A DNA stretch of 64,000 nucleotides from Ficedula albicollis. Taxonomy: Eukaryota > Chordata > Aves > Passeriformes > Muscicapidae. Location of the stretch: positions 49,934,774 to 49,998,773 of the forward strand of contig NC_021673.1 of NCBI RefSeq assembly GCF_000247815.1, in the 5' to 3' direction. Positions 28,227 to 54,300 of this stretch are shown one piece after another. A program made the translations under genes and the position numbers. Every line of letters begins with the position of its first letter. Position 1 is the stretch's first letter. Under the pieces are notes generated by a model. That model was given only the letters and a program-made list of their open reading frames with translations. It did not search any database and had not been told where the DNA came from.

Positions 28227-31200
28227 GAAATACAAATGGCAGCAATACATTTTTAGTTGCAATGGGTGACCTCTGCAAAACCCTGTTACTCTGCTGATTT
28301 AGCTGATATAGCCTGGCAATTCCTTAAGATAGAGATGTTGATGCTCTGTATACACAACTTCTTCAGAGCTTAAGCCTCATTTAATTTAAGATGAATTTAA
28401 GGTTCATTTAATTTTACTCCATGTCCAAGAATATTATCTAAAACACTCCAAGGAAATGTCTTCTAGAGAAATTTTTGTGATTTCTCCCCATGCTTTCTCA
28501 CCCTCCCCACCCCCACAGTGGGATGGACTGTGATGATCACAAGTGATTTGTAAAATTAAAAAATCACAGAAGCTGTGCTCCCTGCTGGGAGCACCTGTGC
28601 TTTGGCCATAGATGCTGAATTTCTTGTTTCTGCTACCTGTATGAGCCCCCAAATCCTAGTTTGTTCCATCCTCCATGCTTCTCTAGAGAGTTTGTGTCAA
28701 TTTTTGCCCTACAAGACCATCATGTCTTCATCATGTGGAGGTCTGTATTGCTCTATGTGTTCTAGTTTTCATTTCCCTGTGCCCGTGTGCACAGCTTAGG
28801 TGGTATGCAGGGTGCCTTTGACTAGCTGTGCTGCCTCACCCCTGCCTGTCCACAGCAGCAGCTTCAGCATCCTCCTTGGCCATGCTGCACCATTGATAAT
28901 CCATAATACACTAGAATATATGGATAGATGTATATACAGATAAAACAGACACAGTCATCAATCCATCTTGACATTTCTAAGGAATATTTATATTTAATAA
29001 TCATTAGCTCTCAGGAGGACAGCAAAAGAAAAAGCACATTTTATTCTCAGATGTATGATTTGCCAGTGCTTGAACTCATTGAAGTGTGTTTTTCATACCA
29101 CCTCCCTCTTCCTCCTTTTCCCACTTGTATATAAATATGGAAACAAGATTTTGAAGCTATATAAATTGTAGCTATAGGATTTGGGTATGTGTGTGACCTT
29201 TGAAGACTTTCTAGAAATGCTTTTTACTGCCTTAAGCATATGCACTTTCCTGACAGATTGAGGCTTGCTTCTTGTGTAGCAGTTAAATATAGCATAACTG
29301 GAAAATAACAGAAATTATGACTGAAATAGTTGTAACAGGCAACTGAAGTGAATTTTAATTATATGTAATTAAAAGTCATTGTCACCACTACTTTAACAAA
29401 ATTTGACACTTCCCTTTTTCTTGGAAAATATTAGAAGATTCTTTCATGCAATGATTTAAGCAGTTATTTAATTTCTCATCATAGAAGAATTTGCAATTCT
29501 GCTCTTATAGCAAACATTGTTATATATCAACTTGTGGATTTTGTCAAAGTGTTTTTGGCTAGGAATCAAGTTAGTTTAAAAAGAACAAAGCATTCCTTTA
29601 TCTTTGTTAATAATGACATAAAACTGCTCTTATTCCATTAGTTACAGAATTAAAAAGTAAGCTTGTCTTCTCCTTCAGGCTTAGCCAATTTAGTGAAGAA
29701 AGGAAACATAATTGATGCCTGGCTAATTGAAAAAATCAACAGTACAACCAAGTACTGAAAATCAATGGTTTATATAAAAGTGTGATAATAACAGCATAAC
29801 AGGAAGAACATAATCTTTGAGAAAAGTCATTATTAGTGCACCATTGTTTTTATGTTGCACCAATATTATAAGCAGTAAAAATGTCTCTCACTGTTCCCAT
29901 AAGCAAGGTAAAGCTTTGATGACAGTGAGTACCCAAGAACCTGGAAATGTTGGTTATATTCAGAGCTTCCTCAGTTCCTGGTAACTAACATGTTGTGGAG
30001 TTGATTTGTATTTCAGAGAACTGTTTATTACAGCTGATTCTTTTTCCTCCATTCACAAGAAGCTTTATTTTGGGTGGAATGTAAACACGTGACTGTTGAA
30101 AAATCACTAGCATGTATGTAGTCATCTTTTGATAACAGGAGATCATCCTTAAAAAGCAGAATGAAGATAGAAATAACTTGTACAACCACCAAGCATTAGT
30201 CACACATATAGCTCTTATATAATGCTTACGTCTTCAATCAGCATGCTGGCAGCTGGGCTTCTTTGTAATATTTGTTTGGAGAAGAAGCATTTATCTCATT
30301 TGGCAGGGGAAGAAAATGAAGCCAAAATTAAGGGACATGCCGGGGGCACACAGTGCTTAATTGGTGAGAGTGTTACAACTAAGAATTATACATCATCCTG
30401 CATCAAGCAGAACCAACAGCAGAGTGGATTTTATAGCGATGTCTCCTTGTGTGCTTTCCACACTCAAGCCCTGGCCTATTGGGTGTTTTTTGAGGCAGAG
30501 CCAGTGAATGCTCTGCTGCAGCACTTCTGCAGTTTTCCCTTTTGTTTGTTGTTCTAGGTAAGGTGTATTTCTTCTTCACTCTATTATGCCTTGATGAAAA
30601 GGACATGTAAAAATATGTAGCATGAACTACCAAAAATGGCTTATTTTGCACTTGAAACCCAAAGTGTAGAAGGCATGAGCCTAACACCAAGAGAAATGCT
30701 GATATGTGCAGATTTTCCTTTGAAGATTTGGCCACTGCATTGTGACTATGAACTCATAGTAATGTATGAAAATGGACCTGATTCTCTGGGAGATAAGCCA
30801 TTGGTCTACAGAAATTTTGTTGTAATGATTGGTTAACCATTCTGGCTATTTTCTTTTGTCCTGGTCCTGTTAGTTCATATATATTGAATGTTTGTTCCCA
30901 ACTAAAGAGCAAGGCTATTAAATGAAGTTGGAAACACCGTGATCTCATTCCGAAAGTTTATTTCTTGAGGCTGAAAATAAATGCATTGTAAGAAGGTTTT
31001 AATCCTAGAAAGTACAACACTTCAGAATACTTTTGGGGGGGCATTTTTATTCTTAACTTGGCTGGTAGTTGGTAGACAGGGAATTATGTTATGGACTGGT
31101 TTGTCCATAAACATATGTTATGTTTTCAGTTTGTCCTTTTCGCGACTGCCCATAACAAATGGTGCCATTTTCTTTGATGATGTTCTAAGATGAAATGTCA

Positions 31201-31981
31201 GTGTCCCCAGAGAATACTCCGAACTGTGTGTGATTTAAAAGAATTTTTAGAATTAAAAAGTCAACCCAAAGTATTTAAAACCATGACTCCAATTATCAGA
31301 CAAAACTAAGATGGCCGTTCTTTAAGGCAAAAGATTAAATTGCATTACTATTAGATGACCTATAAAATGACTGTAAAAATTATAGCAGAAATAATATTTT
31401 TTAAAAATAATTTATTTAATTTGTTATAGTAGGTGCAGGGAAAATGAAGAGGAGATAAATATTTGTAAAAATGTAAGGTTGCACACAGAGTACCATCTGG
31501 AAGTAATTTTAAAACACAAGTAATTAGTTTATTTTACTTCATGCATTGTAATTGTGGAACTTGTCACCACAGGGTGTACAGAGGCCAAAATTGCAATTGG
31601 GTTCAGAAAGGGATTGAGTGAGTTTATGGGAGATATATTAATAAGAGAATGCTAAACAATCTGGATGCAATCCTGCTATTCTTTGAGGATTTCTGAAAGA
31701 TGTGAGGATTTAGAAGAAAGATCTGTTTGTGTTCAATATTATTATTTTTTAATGACATTCCCCTGTCACAAAATGAATTTAGATTTTCTCACAAACTTGA
31801 TAATGTTTGTGGTTGCAACTATGTGGAGATACTCTGTAGTGGTAGTTAAAAGTTCTTTATAAGCCTTGAAGTCACCTACCCTTACTCTCTGAGGTCACCT
31901 GCACTGACATGTAGAAAACAATTTCTGCAAGAGGTCTCATGAGGCAACATGATTAATATTCCTGCTTTTTGTTTGCCTTAG
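28227..31981. other. Probable intron 1, last part, no gene recognised
   Basis: AT-rich unique sequence. The intron ends in TTTTTGTTTGCCTTAG directly before exon 2, a normal pyrimidine tract and acceptor. No repeats of note. Confidence 0.5.
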
Positions 31982-44851
<12,870 letters not shown>

Positions 44852-46520
44852 AATCTTTCGAGCTCATTTTGTCTTCTTTTTATTGATCAACAAATCATTT
44901 ATGTTTTCTTTTCTAAATGAATTGAGAATTTAATGTGTAGCTGTTGGTGGCTGTTGCTATGCCTCTTTTTTTGATTCTGAGATTCTGAAGGACAGAGATC
45001 AAATTCACATCCATTTCCTCTGATGCTGGCAGTCTCTCTGTTGAAAGCAGTGGGAACTAGATAAATTTTTCTTTAAGTACTTTCCTTTAAGTACTTCTAC
45101 ATAATTTACGAATGTTTGCTTCTATGACTGACACTAGTGGTGAATCTTCTCTCATCCTTTTTTTATTATATCCTCCAGGAGTTTTGTGTTTGTAATGTTT
45201 TCAAAATAGCTGTCTGCATACATATCTTGCACTAATTCTTTAAACAGTCTTTTCACTAATTCCTTCTAGCCACTGAGTAGAAAGAATAAAAAGTAAATAT
45301 ATTCATATATTCTTTAGCTGTAGGATATATTAAATAAGAAGCCAAATACTGTACTTATTAAGTTGTGAGGGAATACAAATTCTTATTGACTTAATCTGAT
45401 GTTTTTTGGTATCTCCCTTGGCAACATCTTTCATTGGTTGTTCAGGGTAATAGATGGTACAATGTTCCTGTTACAAGAAGGTGGTGCTGTGTACTATGGG
45501 GTGAAAGTAGACTAAAATCCAGCTTGGGGAGAAAAAACTTTTTGGCTGTGGAAAGGTCTCCCTGGGGAATCATCAGATACTCTATTGCATGTGTTTTTTA
45601 ATATTTTTATTGGATGCAATTTTAAAGAAATCCTGCAGGGGAAAAAATACAGCCCAGAGAGGGGCCATGACCTAAAACAGCTTTTGAATCTCAGAATTTT
45701 TGATTAACTAATTAAATTCAAAAAGCACTTGAGTTTTCCATTTTATAATTCTTTGTTCTCAAGTTCCATGGGCTAGCAAATAATATTGATGTTAGAATAT
45801 CAGTGCTGTTGGCATTTTATACATAGCCTGTAGAAATGAAAAGGGGTATTTTACACTTGGAGAGCTGTTGCTCTGCCTATGCATTTCATAATGACAAATG
45901 TCAGAAGCATTTCAGAATTAGTGGAACATTTTCACAACTATATGAACCAGAATATTGTTTTTGGTGACTGCTAATATTTTGTGTGAACTTGCTGAATAAC
46001 CAAAAAGTGTAGGGTGCTGTCATCATGTTTCTGTTTCATCTTATGACCTTTGTGCAAAAATTATGTATAAAAGTAGAGATCATTTGACTCTTAGAGGAGA
46101 ATTGCACTTTAAATTGAATTAGCTTATTTCTAATACTTGCTGGAATAAGACTTGTTGTGGAGTTCAAGAATTGGTGAAACAAACCAATAAAATTTTTACT
46201 GTATGCCCAAGTAGTAGCTATATGATATGTCATACTTCTGCTTTGGAGTCTTTGAGTCAGGAAAACTTTTCTCTTTCCTGAAAACAAGAATGGATTTAAG
46301 TACTTCCCTGAGTTAAGGGAACCTAATGTAACCTAATATTATAAAAGCATTGCATCATATATGAGTACTAGTAATAATATATCCTCTGTTAATTTAAGTC
46401 TATTTTGGATAGGAAATTGTGGAAAAATAGCTTCTGATGGGCCATACTATATTTTGTAATTATCTTATTTTTAATATAGTTGTTTATGAATAAAGTTTGA
46501 AGTGACAAAAAATATGTAAT
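44852..46520 (+). other. DCLK3: Probable DCLK3 3' UTR region
   Basis: AT-rich sequence after the stop codon. Candidate AATAAA signals lie at 45285-45290, about 46186 and 46489-46494. I cannot tell which is used. No other gene is recognised here. Confidence 0.5.
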
Positions 46521-46720
46521 CAACAATGAATCTGAAAGTTTGGAGATTGTGTAACAAGTTGCCTTTTTCACCTTTAAGTACCTGTCTGCAGCCTTATTCA
46601 TAGTGCAGAAGATGGAGAATTTGCTTGTAATGATTATAAGAATAGTTCTTTTTTCAATGATTTTGTTTTTCTTTCGAATTCTCTGTGTTCAAGACAGGCT
46701 AAACGTGGACTGTGCCAGGT

Positions 46721-47578
46721 GGTTACTGCATGGCGCCTGTAAGTACAGATGCTGCTGTGGCACTGCTGAGGCATGGGTTTGTGGCATTGACGTGGCATTA
46801 GGCCCTCCTCCTTCAGGTTGGAGGCTGTAAAAGCTTCCAGGTGCTTCTCAGGGCTTTTACCTCTTTCTTTCTCTCCTACTTCATTATTCCTTCTTTTCTC
46901 TTGTTGCTTCCAGTTCTGCCTCTGTGTTGACCAAGGGAGTCTAGGTTGCCAAACATTATGGTTTATGTTACTTGTAGCAATGAAAACCCATATGATTTTG
47001 GAGAGCTCAGCCTCAAGCTTTGCTTGCTGATGTCGAAAGTAATATTAGGCAGGACTAAGACAAAAAATGGTGAAAATCCCCTCTCATCTCCTGCTGTCTT
47101 TTCTCAGGCTTTGCTTTTCCCTCGGTGTGACATTCCAATGCAGACCTGGTATTTATGCTCTGTAAGAGGGTTTCTAATATATGAACCATGTTCACATTCT
47201 GTGATTGAGGATTATCACTGTTCTTCCTGAGGTTTCCTGAGGTTTGTCTCCTTGGGTTCTGGAGTCATCTTCCCCTTAATGTTTTCATTTCTTGAATGGT
47301 TTCCTTCTCTACAGTAAGTCTGGGGAAGCTCAAAGCTGGGGGAGATTAGACTCAGAGCAAATTCTTGCTGATTTGTTAGGAAGAAGAAATATCCCTTCTT
47401 GCTCTTCCTTACGTCTTTATGGATTAGACTCTCATGTCTTTATATTCCACTGAAAGTAAAACAAGTTATGGTGACCTCATCTCTTTAATGCTGACATTAA
47501 TCTGAATATATCACCAAGAAAAACAACCTTCTCCCCAAGACCTTGTTGCCTTTTTGCGCTGGAACAAGTAAGGGTAAG
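46721..47578. repeat. 858-bp tandem duplication, copy 1
   Basis: It starts GGTTACTGCATGGCGCCTGT and ends in AACAAGTAAGGGTAAG. By eye it is identical to copy 2. It has short open frames but no domain I know. Confidence 0.95.
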
Positions 47579-48439
47579 GGTTACTGCATGGCGCCTGTAA
47601 GTACAGATGCTGCTGTGGCACTGCTGAGGCATGGGTTTGTGGCATTGACGTGGCATTAGGCCCTCCTCCTTCAGGTTGGAGGCTGTAAAAGCTTCCAGGT
47701 GCTTCTCAGGGCTTTTACCTCTTTCTTTCTCTCCTACTTCATTATTCCTTCTTTTCTCTTGTTGCTTCCAGTTCTGCCTCTGTGTTGACCAAGGGAGTCT
47801 AGGTTGCCAAACATTATGGTTTATGTTACTTGTAGCAATGAAAACCCATATGATTTTGGAGAGCTCAGCCTCAAGCTTTGCTTGCTGATGTCGAAAGTAA
47901 TATTAGGCAGGACTAAGACAAAAAATGGTGAAAATCCCCTCTCATCTCCTGCTGTCTTTTCTCAGGCTTTGCTTTTCCCTCGGTGTGACATTCCAATGCA
48001 GACCTGGTATTTATGCTCTGTAAGAGGGTTTCTAATATATGAACCATGTTCACATTCTGTGATTGAGGATTATCACTGTTCTTCCTGAGGTTTCCTGAGG
48101 TTTGTCTCCTTGGGTTCTGGAGTCATCTTCCCCTTAATGTTTTCATTTCTTGAATGGTTTCCTTCTCTACAGTAAGTCTGGGGAAGCTCAAAGCTGGGGG
48201 AGATTAGACTCAGAGCAAATTCTTGCTGATTTGTTAGGAAGAAGAAATATCCCTTCTTGCTCTTCCTTACGTCTTTATGGATTAGACTCTCATGTCTTTA
48301 TATTCCACTGAAAGTAAAACAAGTTATGGTGACCTCATCTCTTTAATGCTGACATTAATCTGAATATATCACCAAGAAAAACAACCTTCTCCCCAAGACC
48401 TTGTTGCCTTTTTGCGCTGGAACAAGTAAGGGTAAGGGT
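47579..48439. repeat. 858-bp tandem duplication, copy 2
   Basis: It repeats copy 1 with no visible differences, extending to 48439 through a GGT microhomology. The junction and the right edge both lie in GTAAGGGTAAGGGT. The last 35 bases overlap the end of a putative antisense LTR. Confidence 0.95.
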
Positions 48440-48831
48440 AATAAAAGGGTATTTATTGAAAAGGCCTCCAAGGCCACACCCCGGCAGTCACAGTGCCACA
48501 GCGTGGCCCCTGCCCTGTCCGTGTGGCTCTCAGGTGGAAGGAAAGAGAGAGAGGTCACATGATTTTACACTTCTTATAAGCTCTGGCCGTCCAATCAACA
48601 GTTTCAATTTGTAGGATGTCATTTCCCTTTTCTCCTGGCCGAATCGTCCTCTTCTCATATTGTTTATACTCCAGGCCTGGAGCCTAAAGACAGCTGTCCT
48701 TGAAGCCCATAGCTGGCATCAGACTGCTGCGTCTTCCCCACTCCAAGCACCACAGAGCACACTCATGCAGAACAGAAAACTCTCAGATCTGAAGGCATCA
48801 ACCTAAGTGCAAATTATTGCAGACCTCAACA
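48402..48831 (-). mobile_element. Probable solo LTR, antisense
   Basis: On the minus strand it shows a TATAAG box (plus-strand CTTATAAGC at about 48575), GC-rich sequence, then TTTTCAATAAATACCC (signal at about 48450) and a U5-like end closing with GCAAAAAGGCAACA. The left edge TG at 48402 fits; the right edge is approximate. No target-site duplication was identified. The end of this LTR is included in the 858-bp duplication, so a second partial copy of its end lies near 47544-47578. Confidence 0.45.
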
Positions 48832-50474
48832 GGAAAGTTCCACTTCCAGAGAATTAGCTGGGTCTAAGGCGATAGAAGGCAAGAACCTGTTTGTTTACTG
48901 CAAGCTTTAGCAAATCAGCTGAGTAGGAATCCTTCCATGCTTCTTAAAAGCTATTGTTGGGTTCCTAACTCATAGTGGAGATCCTGATCAAGTTCTAGTT
49001 ATTCCAGGGTTATTTCTTTACTATCGGATATTAACTATTCAAAAAATAGTCTCCTTTTAGAAACCAGAGGCTCTCCGTTGTCTTTAATCATTGACTTGGC
49101 TCCTCTTTAGTTGGTTGCAGCTTTTAAGCATGCTTGCATAATTTCATGGCCTAAATGTAATATTTCTCAGACTTGAAGCAAGCACAAAGATCCAAGCATA
49201 TAGAATTGCGTCATCAATATTTCATTTTGTAGTGAAACATGTACGTTAAAGACAGAGTTACTTTTTTAGCTTTTCAGCTGCTTGAAGATAAAGTGGTCCC
49301 CAGATATCCCCTCCACTTGCCACCAAGGTCAACTTCTTCACTTTCCCATATGCTATTACATTTCATTGGTCCTAGACCTCACCTACATATTTTCTATCAC
49401 CTGTCATCTGCCTACTCTCATTGGCCTGTTATCCCCTTGGATCACTCTCATTATTGAAATGTGGTGAAATCTTTACATAATGTTTTTCTTCAGGAAATTC
49501 TGGCCTTAGAAATGGGAATGAGCAAAATATTTTGGAAGTGAAACTGCAAAAAACTGGTGCTTCACGCTGCATGGTGCATAACTGCCTGAAAGTGAACAAT
49601 GGGAATTTGGTCATTGCTCATATATATAGTCTCCTAATATTTAAAAATGTGTGCCCAGGAGACTCATGATTGAAGGCAGTACAGCAGAGACTGTTTCCTC
49701 TGAGACACAGACACTTTAACTTCTTTTATTCAGGGACTATCTTAATCGAAGGCTGTTTAACAGCTGTGTGGAATAGCTGGACTCAAAACACCATCAAATC
49801 TGCCACCTCGTTTCTGAGTGGAATTATAGGTGGATTTCCTATATCTCTGTTACTGCGGTTTTGGCTGTAGAGTGATGGAGGGATAATGGGATGTGATCCT
49901 CTTGAGCTTAGGCTCTTGGGTTTTGGTCCTCTTGTTAAAGTGAACTTTCTGGAGTTGACTGCTTGCTTTTCGGCAAGTACCCAGATTTGGGGAGGTATAC
50001 AGTCTGCTTGAAAATATAGTAAATTTGCTGTGCTTATAAAGTGATCTTCCCAAAGAAACGTAAGTATCACTCGTAAATATTTTTCCTATAATTCCTTCTT
50101 TCACTTGGATTTCTTTTAATTTAAGCAATGTAAGGAAATTGCTTTTTATATTTCTGGGCATGTGTTTTTCTGTCTTTTCTAAGTTCACAAGTAATACTTT
50201 ACTGTTGACATTCTGGCTCCTGAAAGGAATTATGGACACTTTAACTGGGTTTACGGTGTATAATGACACTGTTTGTTCTCCAACATGGTTTATTTGTAAC
50301 TAGGCTGAAGGTGTAATTTTCTAAATTAAAATACATTGTAGACTTCAGCAGAAAAGCTGTTATTCCTCCTGTGTATCTCCAATAAAGGTAAATTATACAG
50401 TAAATGTTATGTTTCAGTTCTTTCCAATAAATTAGGAAACAAATATGTGGCCAAATATTTTGAATTTGTTTTTG
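48832..50474. other. Intergenic DNA, no gene recognised
   Basis: Unique AT-rich sequence; chance ORFs only. Confidence 0.5.
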
Positions 50475-51364
50475 TTGGTTGGTTGGTTGGTTGGTTGGTT
50501 GGTTGGTTGGTTGGTTGGTTGGTTGGTTGGTTGGTTGGTTGGTTGGTTGGTTGGTTGGTTGGTTGGTTGGTTGGTTGGTTGGTTGGTTGGTTGGTTGGTT
50601 GGTTGGTTGGTTGGTTGGTTGGTTGGTTGGTTGGTTGGTTGGTTGGTTGGTTGGTTGGTTGGTTGGTTGGTTGGTTGGTTGGTTGGTTGGTTGGTTGGTT
50701 GGTTGGTTGGTTGGTTGGTTGGTTGGTTGGTTGGTTGGTTGGTTGGTTGGTTGGTTGGTTGGTTGGTTGGTTGGTTGGTTGGTTGGTTGGTTGGTTGGTT
50801 GGTTGGTTGGTTGGTTGGTTGGTTGGTTGGTTGGTTGGTTGGTTGGTTGGTTGGTTGGTTGGTTGGTTGGTTGGTTGGTTGGTTGGTTGGTTGGTTGGTT
50901 GGTTGGTTGGTTGGTTGGTTGGTTGGTTGGTTGGTTGGTTGGTTGGTTGGTTGGTTGGTTGGTTGGTTGGTTGGTTGGTTGGTTGGTTGGTTGGTTGGTT
51001 GGTTGGTTGGTTGGTTGGTTGGTTGGTTGGTTGGTTGGTTGGTTGGTTGGTTGGTTGGTTGGTTGGTTGGTTGGTTGGTTGGTTGGTTGGTTGGTTGGTT
51101 GGTTGGTTGGTTGGTTGGTTGGTTGGTTGGTTGGTTGGTTGGTTGGTTGGTTGGTTGGTTGGTTGGTTGGTTGGTTGGTTGGTTGGTTGGTTGGTTGGTT
51201 GGTTGGTTGGTTGGTTGGTTGGTTGGTTGGTTGGTTGGTTGGTTGGTTGGTTGGTTGGTTGGTTGGTTGGTTGGTTGGTTGGTTGGTTGGTTGGTTGGTT
51301 GGTTGGTTGGTTGGTTGGTTGGTTGGTTGGTTGGTTGGTTGGTTGGTTGGTTGGTTGGTTGGTT
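50475..51364. repeat. (TTGG)n tetranucleotide microsatellite, about 222 copies
   Basis: A pure TTGG array of about 890 bases with no visible interruption until GGTTTGTTGG at the right edge. The long open frames through it on both strands are trivial products of the repeat. Confidence 0.98.
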
Positions 51365-54300
51365 TGTTGGTTTTTTCTTTCTGGTGATGTATCTGGGAAA
51401 TGCTTGTTTTAAAAGGTTTGCAATTTCAGTGAGTATTGTGTGTACCTTCATATATGGGTAGCAGAACCTGTTCTAATGCTGCTAATCCTTTGAATACTTA
51501 CAGATGTGTTTTTCTTTGCTGCTGCATGTAATCCCATTAAAACCAACACAAGTCTTTGCAGAACTGGAGCTGAGATTTATTCTACCACCATTTTTTTGAC
51601 CTGTATTGTTTTAGTCATATATGCTGTGATGTTAGAGTGATCATGACAAGCAGACTTAGCTTCCTTTATGCTTAACGCACACAGGATAGATTTCTCCTAT
51701 CATTAAATCTTTTTCTGTAAAATTCAAGTTTGTTTAGAAAAAGATTTGCTTTCTTTGTGGAAACAGGCATTCTATTTGAAATTGAGTTGCTTGCAAAAAG
51801 TGGCTTTTTCAAAGAAGACTCTTTCTTAGTAGTAGTTGTATATTTCAGTTCTGTTATTAAAAATGGTATTTTCCCAGAGGCCTGCAGTATTGTCTGAAGC
51901 AGTGGAAATAAAATTGTGTGTAGGATATTGATGGTATTTTTGAAGAAGCTGCCTTCTCTGCATATGACCATGTGTGATAAAGTGGCTGCCAGTGAGAAAA
52001 GTTTATTGCATATTGGTCCTTAAAGACATTGGAGCCTCCTCATTACTCTAAGAATAACTGTAAACTCTTTGGAATGACTTACTTTTATGATAATCACACA
52101 AATTTATTGCACCCTCATTTTAACAATTTGTATAGGCAGCTAATTAAATCTGATTTAATGCTTTGCTGTTAGGAGTGGGATTCAGATATGTTTCCTGTGT
52201 CAGAAGTAGTTGAAGGCAGATGCCAGCAGTGCATTGAATTTGTGTGATTATCATAAAAGTCAGACATTGAATTCTTGCAGATTTTTTTCCTTTTTAAATT
52301 AGAACTGTTTTGACAAAGTAGCAATTGGAAAATCAGAAAAAGTGAAGCAAGTAAGCTTAAACTGTCATTGGAAATCCATTTTGTTTTCCAAATTCAGAAA
52401 CTGATATGTAGAACTGGAAGCATTTTAAAACCAGAGAAATACAGGAATTATTCCCAGAGTGTTTCAGCTATTAAAACAGTAAGAATGTTTGGTGCAGTGA
52501 GAACATGAAGTACCTTGGTAGGGCTGAGCAGATGCTGCAACAGGAGCTGTGTGCGATTGCTAGATTGGATAAGGAGTGTAGGTCTGAAAAAGTGGTGCTC
52601 CTTAAAACCACTGGGAAATTGTATTGAATCATAAAAGGTTAATCCTGCATTGTCATTGCTGTCTTTATAAAGCTTTCTAAATTTCACTGGGCCATAAGAA
52701 GGTATTTCCCATGAAGAATTGCAGCATAGAACATTTTACATAATGTTTAACATAAAGGATTCCAGCACAGAAGATGATTTTCCTAGAAAACAGAAGTGCA
52801 TGATTGTTAACCCTTATGGTAAGTTGTCAAGAAAACCTTATTGCTGGAGTTTCAAAAAGAGTATAATTTTGTGATCCTAAGCATTTGCAACTACCCAGCT
52901 TGCTATGTTGCGACTTTCAATGACATTGCACTTCTACAGCATAAAAACTTATTATTTAACAGCTCAGAAAAAACATTTGTGCCTAGTGTAAGGCTGGAAC
53001 TAAATGGGTGGAATACATTTTATTAATTGCAGCTTGCCTGAAAACAGAATATTGTTCACATGGTGAGTGATGGATGAAAAATGTATTATTGACCAGTATT
53101 TCCAATGAAAACATAAAATTGTTCTTGAAAATGGGAGCATGTTGGCTGTTTGGCTAAAAGCCAATATGTGTCCTGGTAAGGTGTTATTTCTTCAAATAAA
53201 GAAGGAGAGACATCATATTAAGTAGGTCCTTGTGATTTGAAGCAAACAAAAAAGATTCTGACAGAAAAAAGTGGGAAATAAAACTAGAGGAGGAAAAGCT
53301 GAAGGAAAACATACCTTTTTTTCCAAATGTTTTATTGTCTTAAGCAAATCAATGCTCTAGACACTGCGTCATCAGTGAAATAAAAAATCTTTCCCTTTGC
53401 TGGTGTATAACATTCCTGTGGTGGTTCCTCAGTTAACTTAGCTGATTTCAAGCAGATACTATGGCAACCACTAGATTATCTCACCTGGATCATAGTTTTC
53501 TAGTGACAGGACAGGAGGAGAATTTTATGAAATTTTATTTTTACATGCTTTCATAACTCACACAGTTAATGTTCAAGGGACAGAAGTTAGAGCTGAATGT
53601 TAGAATGTGACAGTAATAAACTCTTCCTAACAGCTGAAGCCTTACATATATTATTGGCTAATAACTGGTCAGGTTATAAAATCAGAATTTCCAAAACCTC
53701 TATTTAGGTACTCAGTTGCCTGGGGAAAAGAAGTGGGATATATGAGGAAAACAAACATGGATGTGCAGATAAATCCCTTAATGACTGGGCAAAACACTGC
53801 CAGTGTTACTACTTCTCCACACAGCAAAAAAAAAAACCTGAGCTTATTCAAAACGCGCTGGCAAAAATAGTGTCATAATGTCATTGCTTTAATGCATCAG
53901 TAATGGGGCTGCTATGAATTGTACTAGAAACTAAACAGCCTTTATCAGGAAGATACTTTGGATGTACTTTTGGACAGATCCTATACACAGGATTCTGGGA
54001 GATGGACAGACAAAGAATTCAGCAGCTTCATTCTGGCAAGGTAAATCAGCAGAACTGACTGTTCAATTTGTTTTCAATGTCAAATCGGCTGAAAGAGGAA
54101 AGGTAAGGATGGGACAGCTTTTTTTTTTTAGTTGGAAGCCTCCTTACTGGCAGGCTACAATGATTTGGATTCTGAGGATATATATATATATTTTTTTTAA
54201 TGCCAGTCCAAGCTATATTTTGTGAGTTTGTTAAAGTTTTTAAGTTCGCATGTGTGTACACGTGTGCAACTTCAATAAGACAGTTCTGCGTGAGCTGAAA

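Noticed and set aside
46818..48088. Paired identical small ORFs as a duplicated gene family
   Set aside because: They are only the consequence of the 858-bp tandem duplication; no domain or conserved start context.
48421..48440. Interstitial telomere repeat (GTAAGGGTAAGGGT)
   Set aside because: Only about two units; too short to be a telomeric relic, though noted as a duplication breakpoint.
50432..51461. 300+ codon frames of GWLV or NQPT repeats
   Set aside because: Direct translation of the TTGG array; no start context, splice or domain support.
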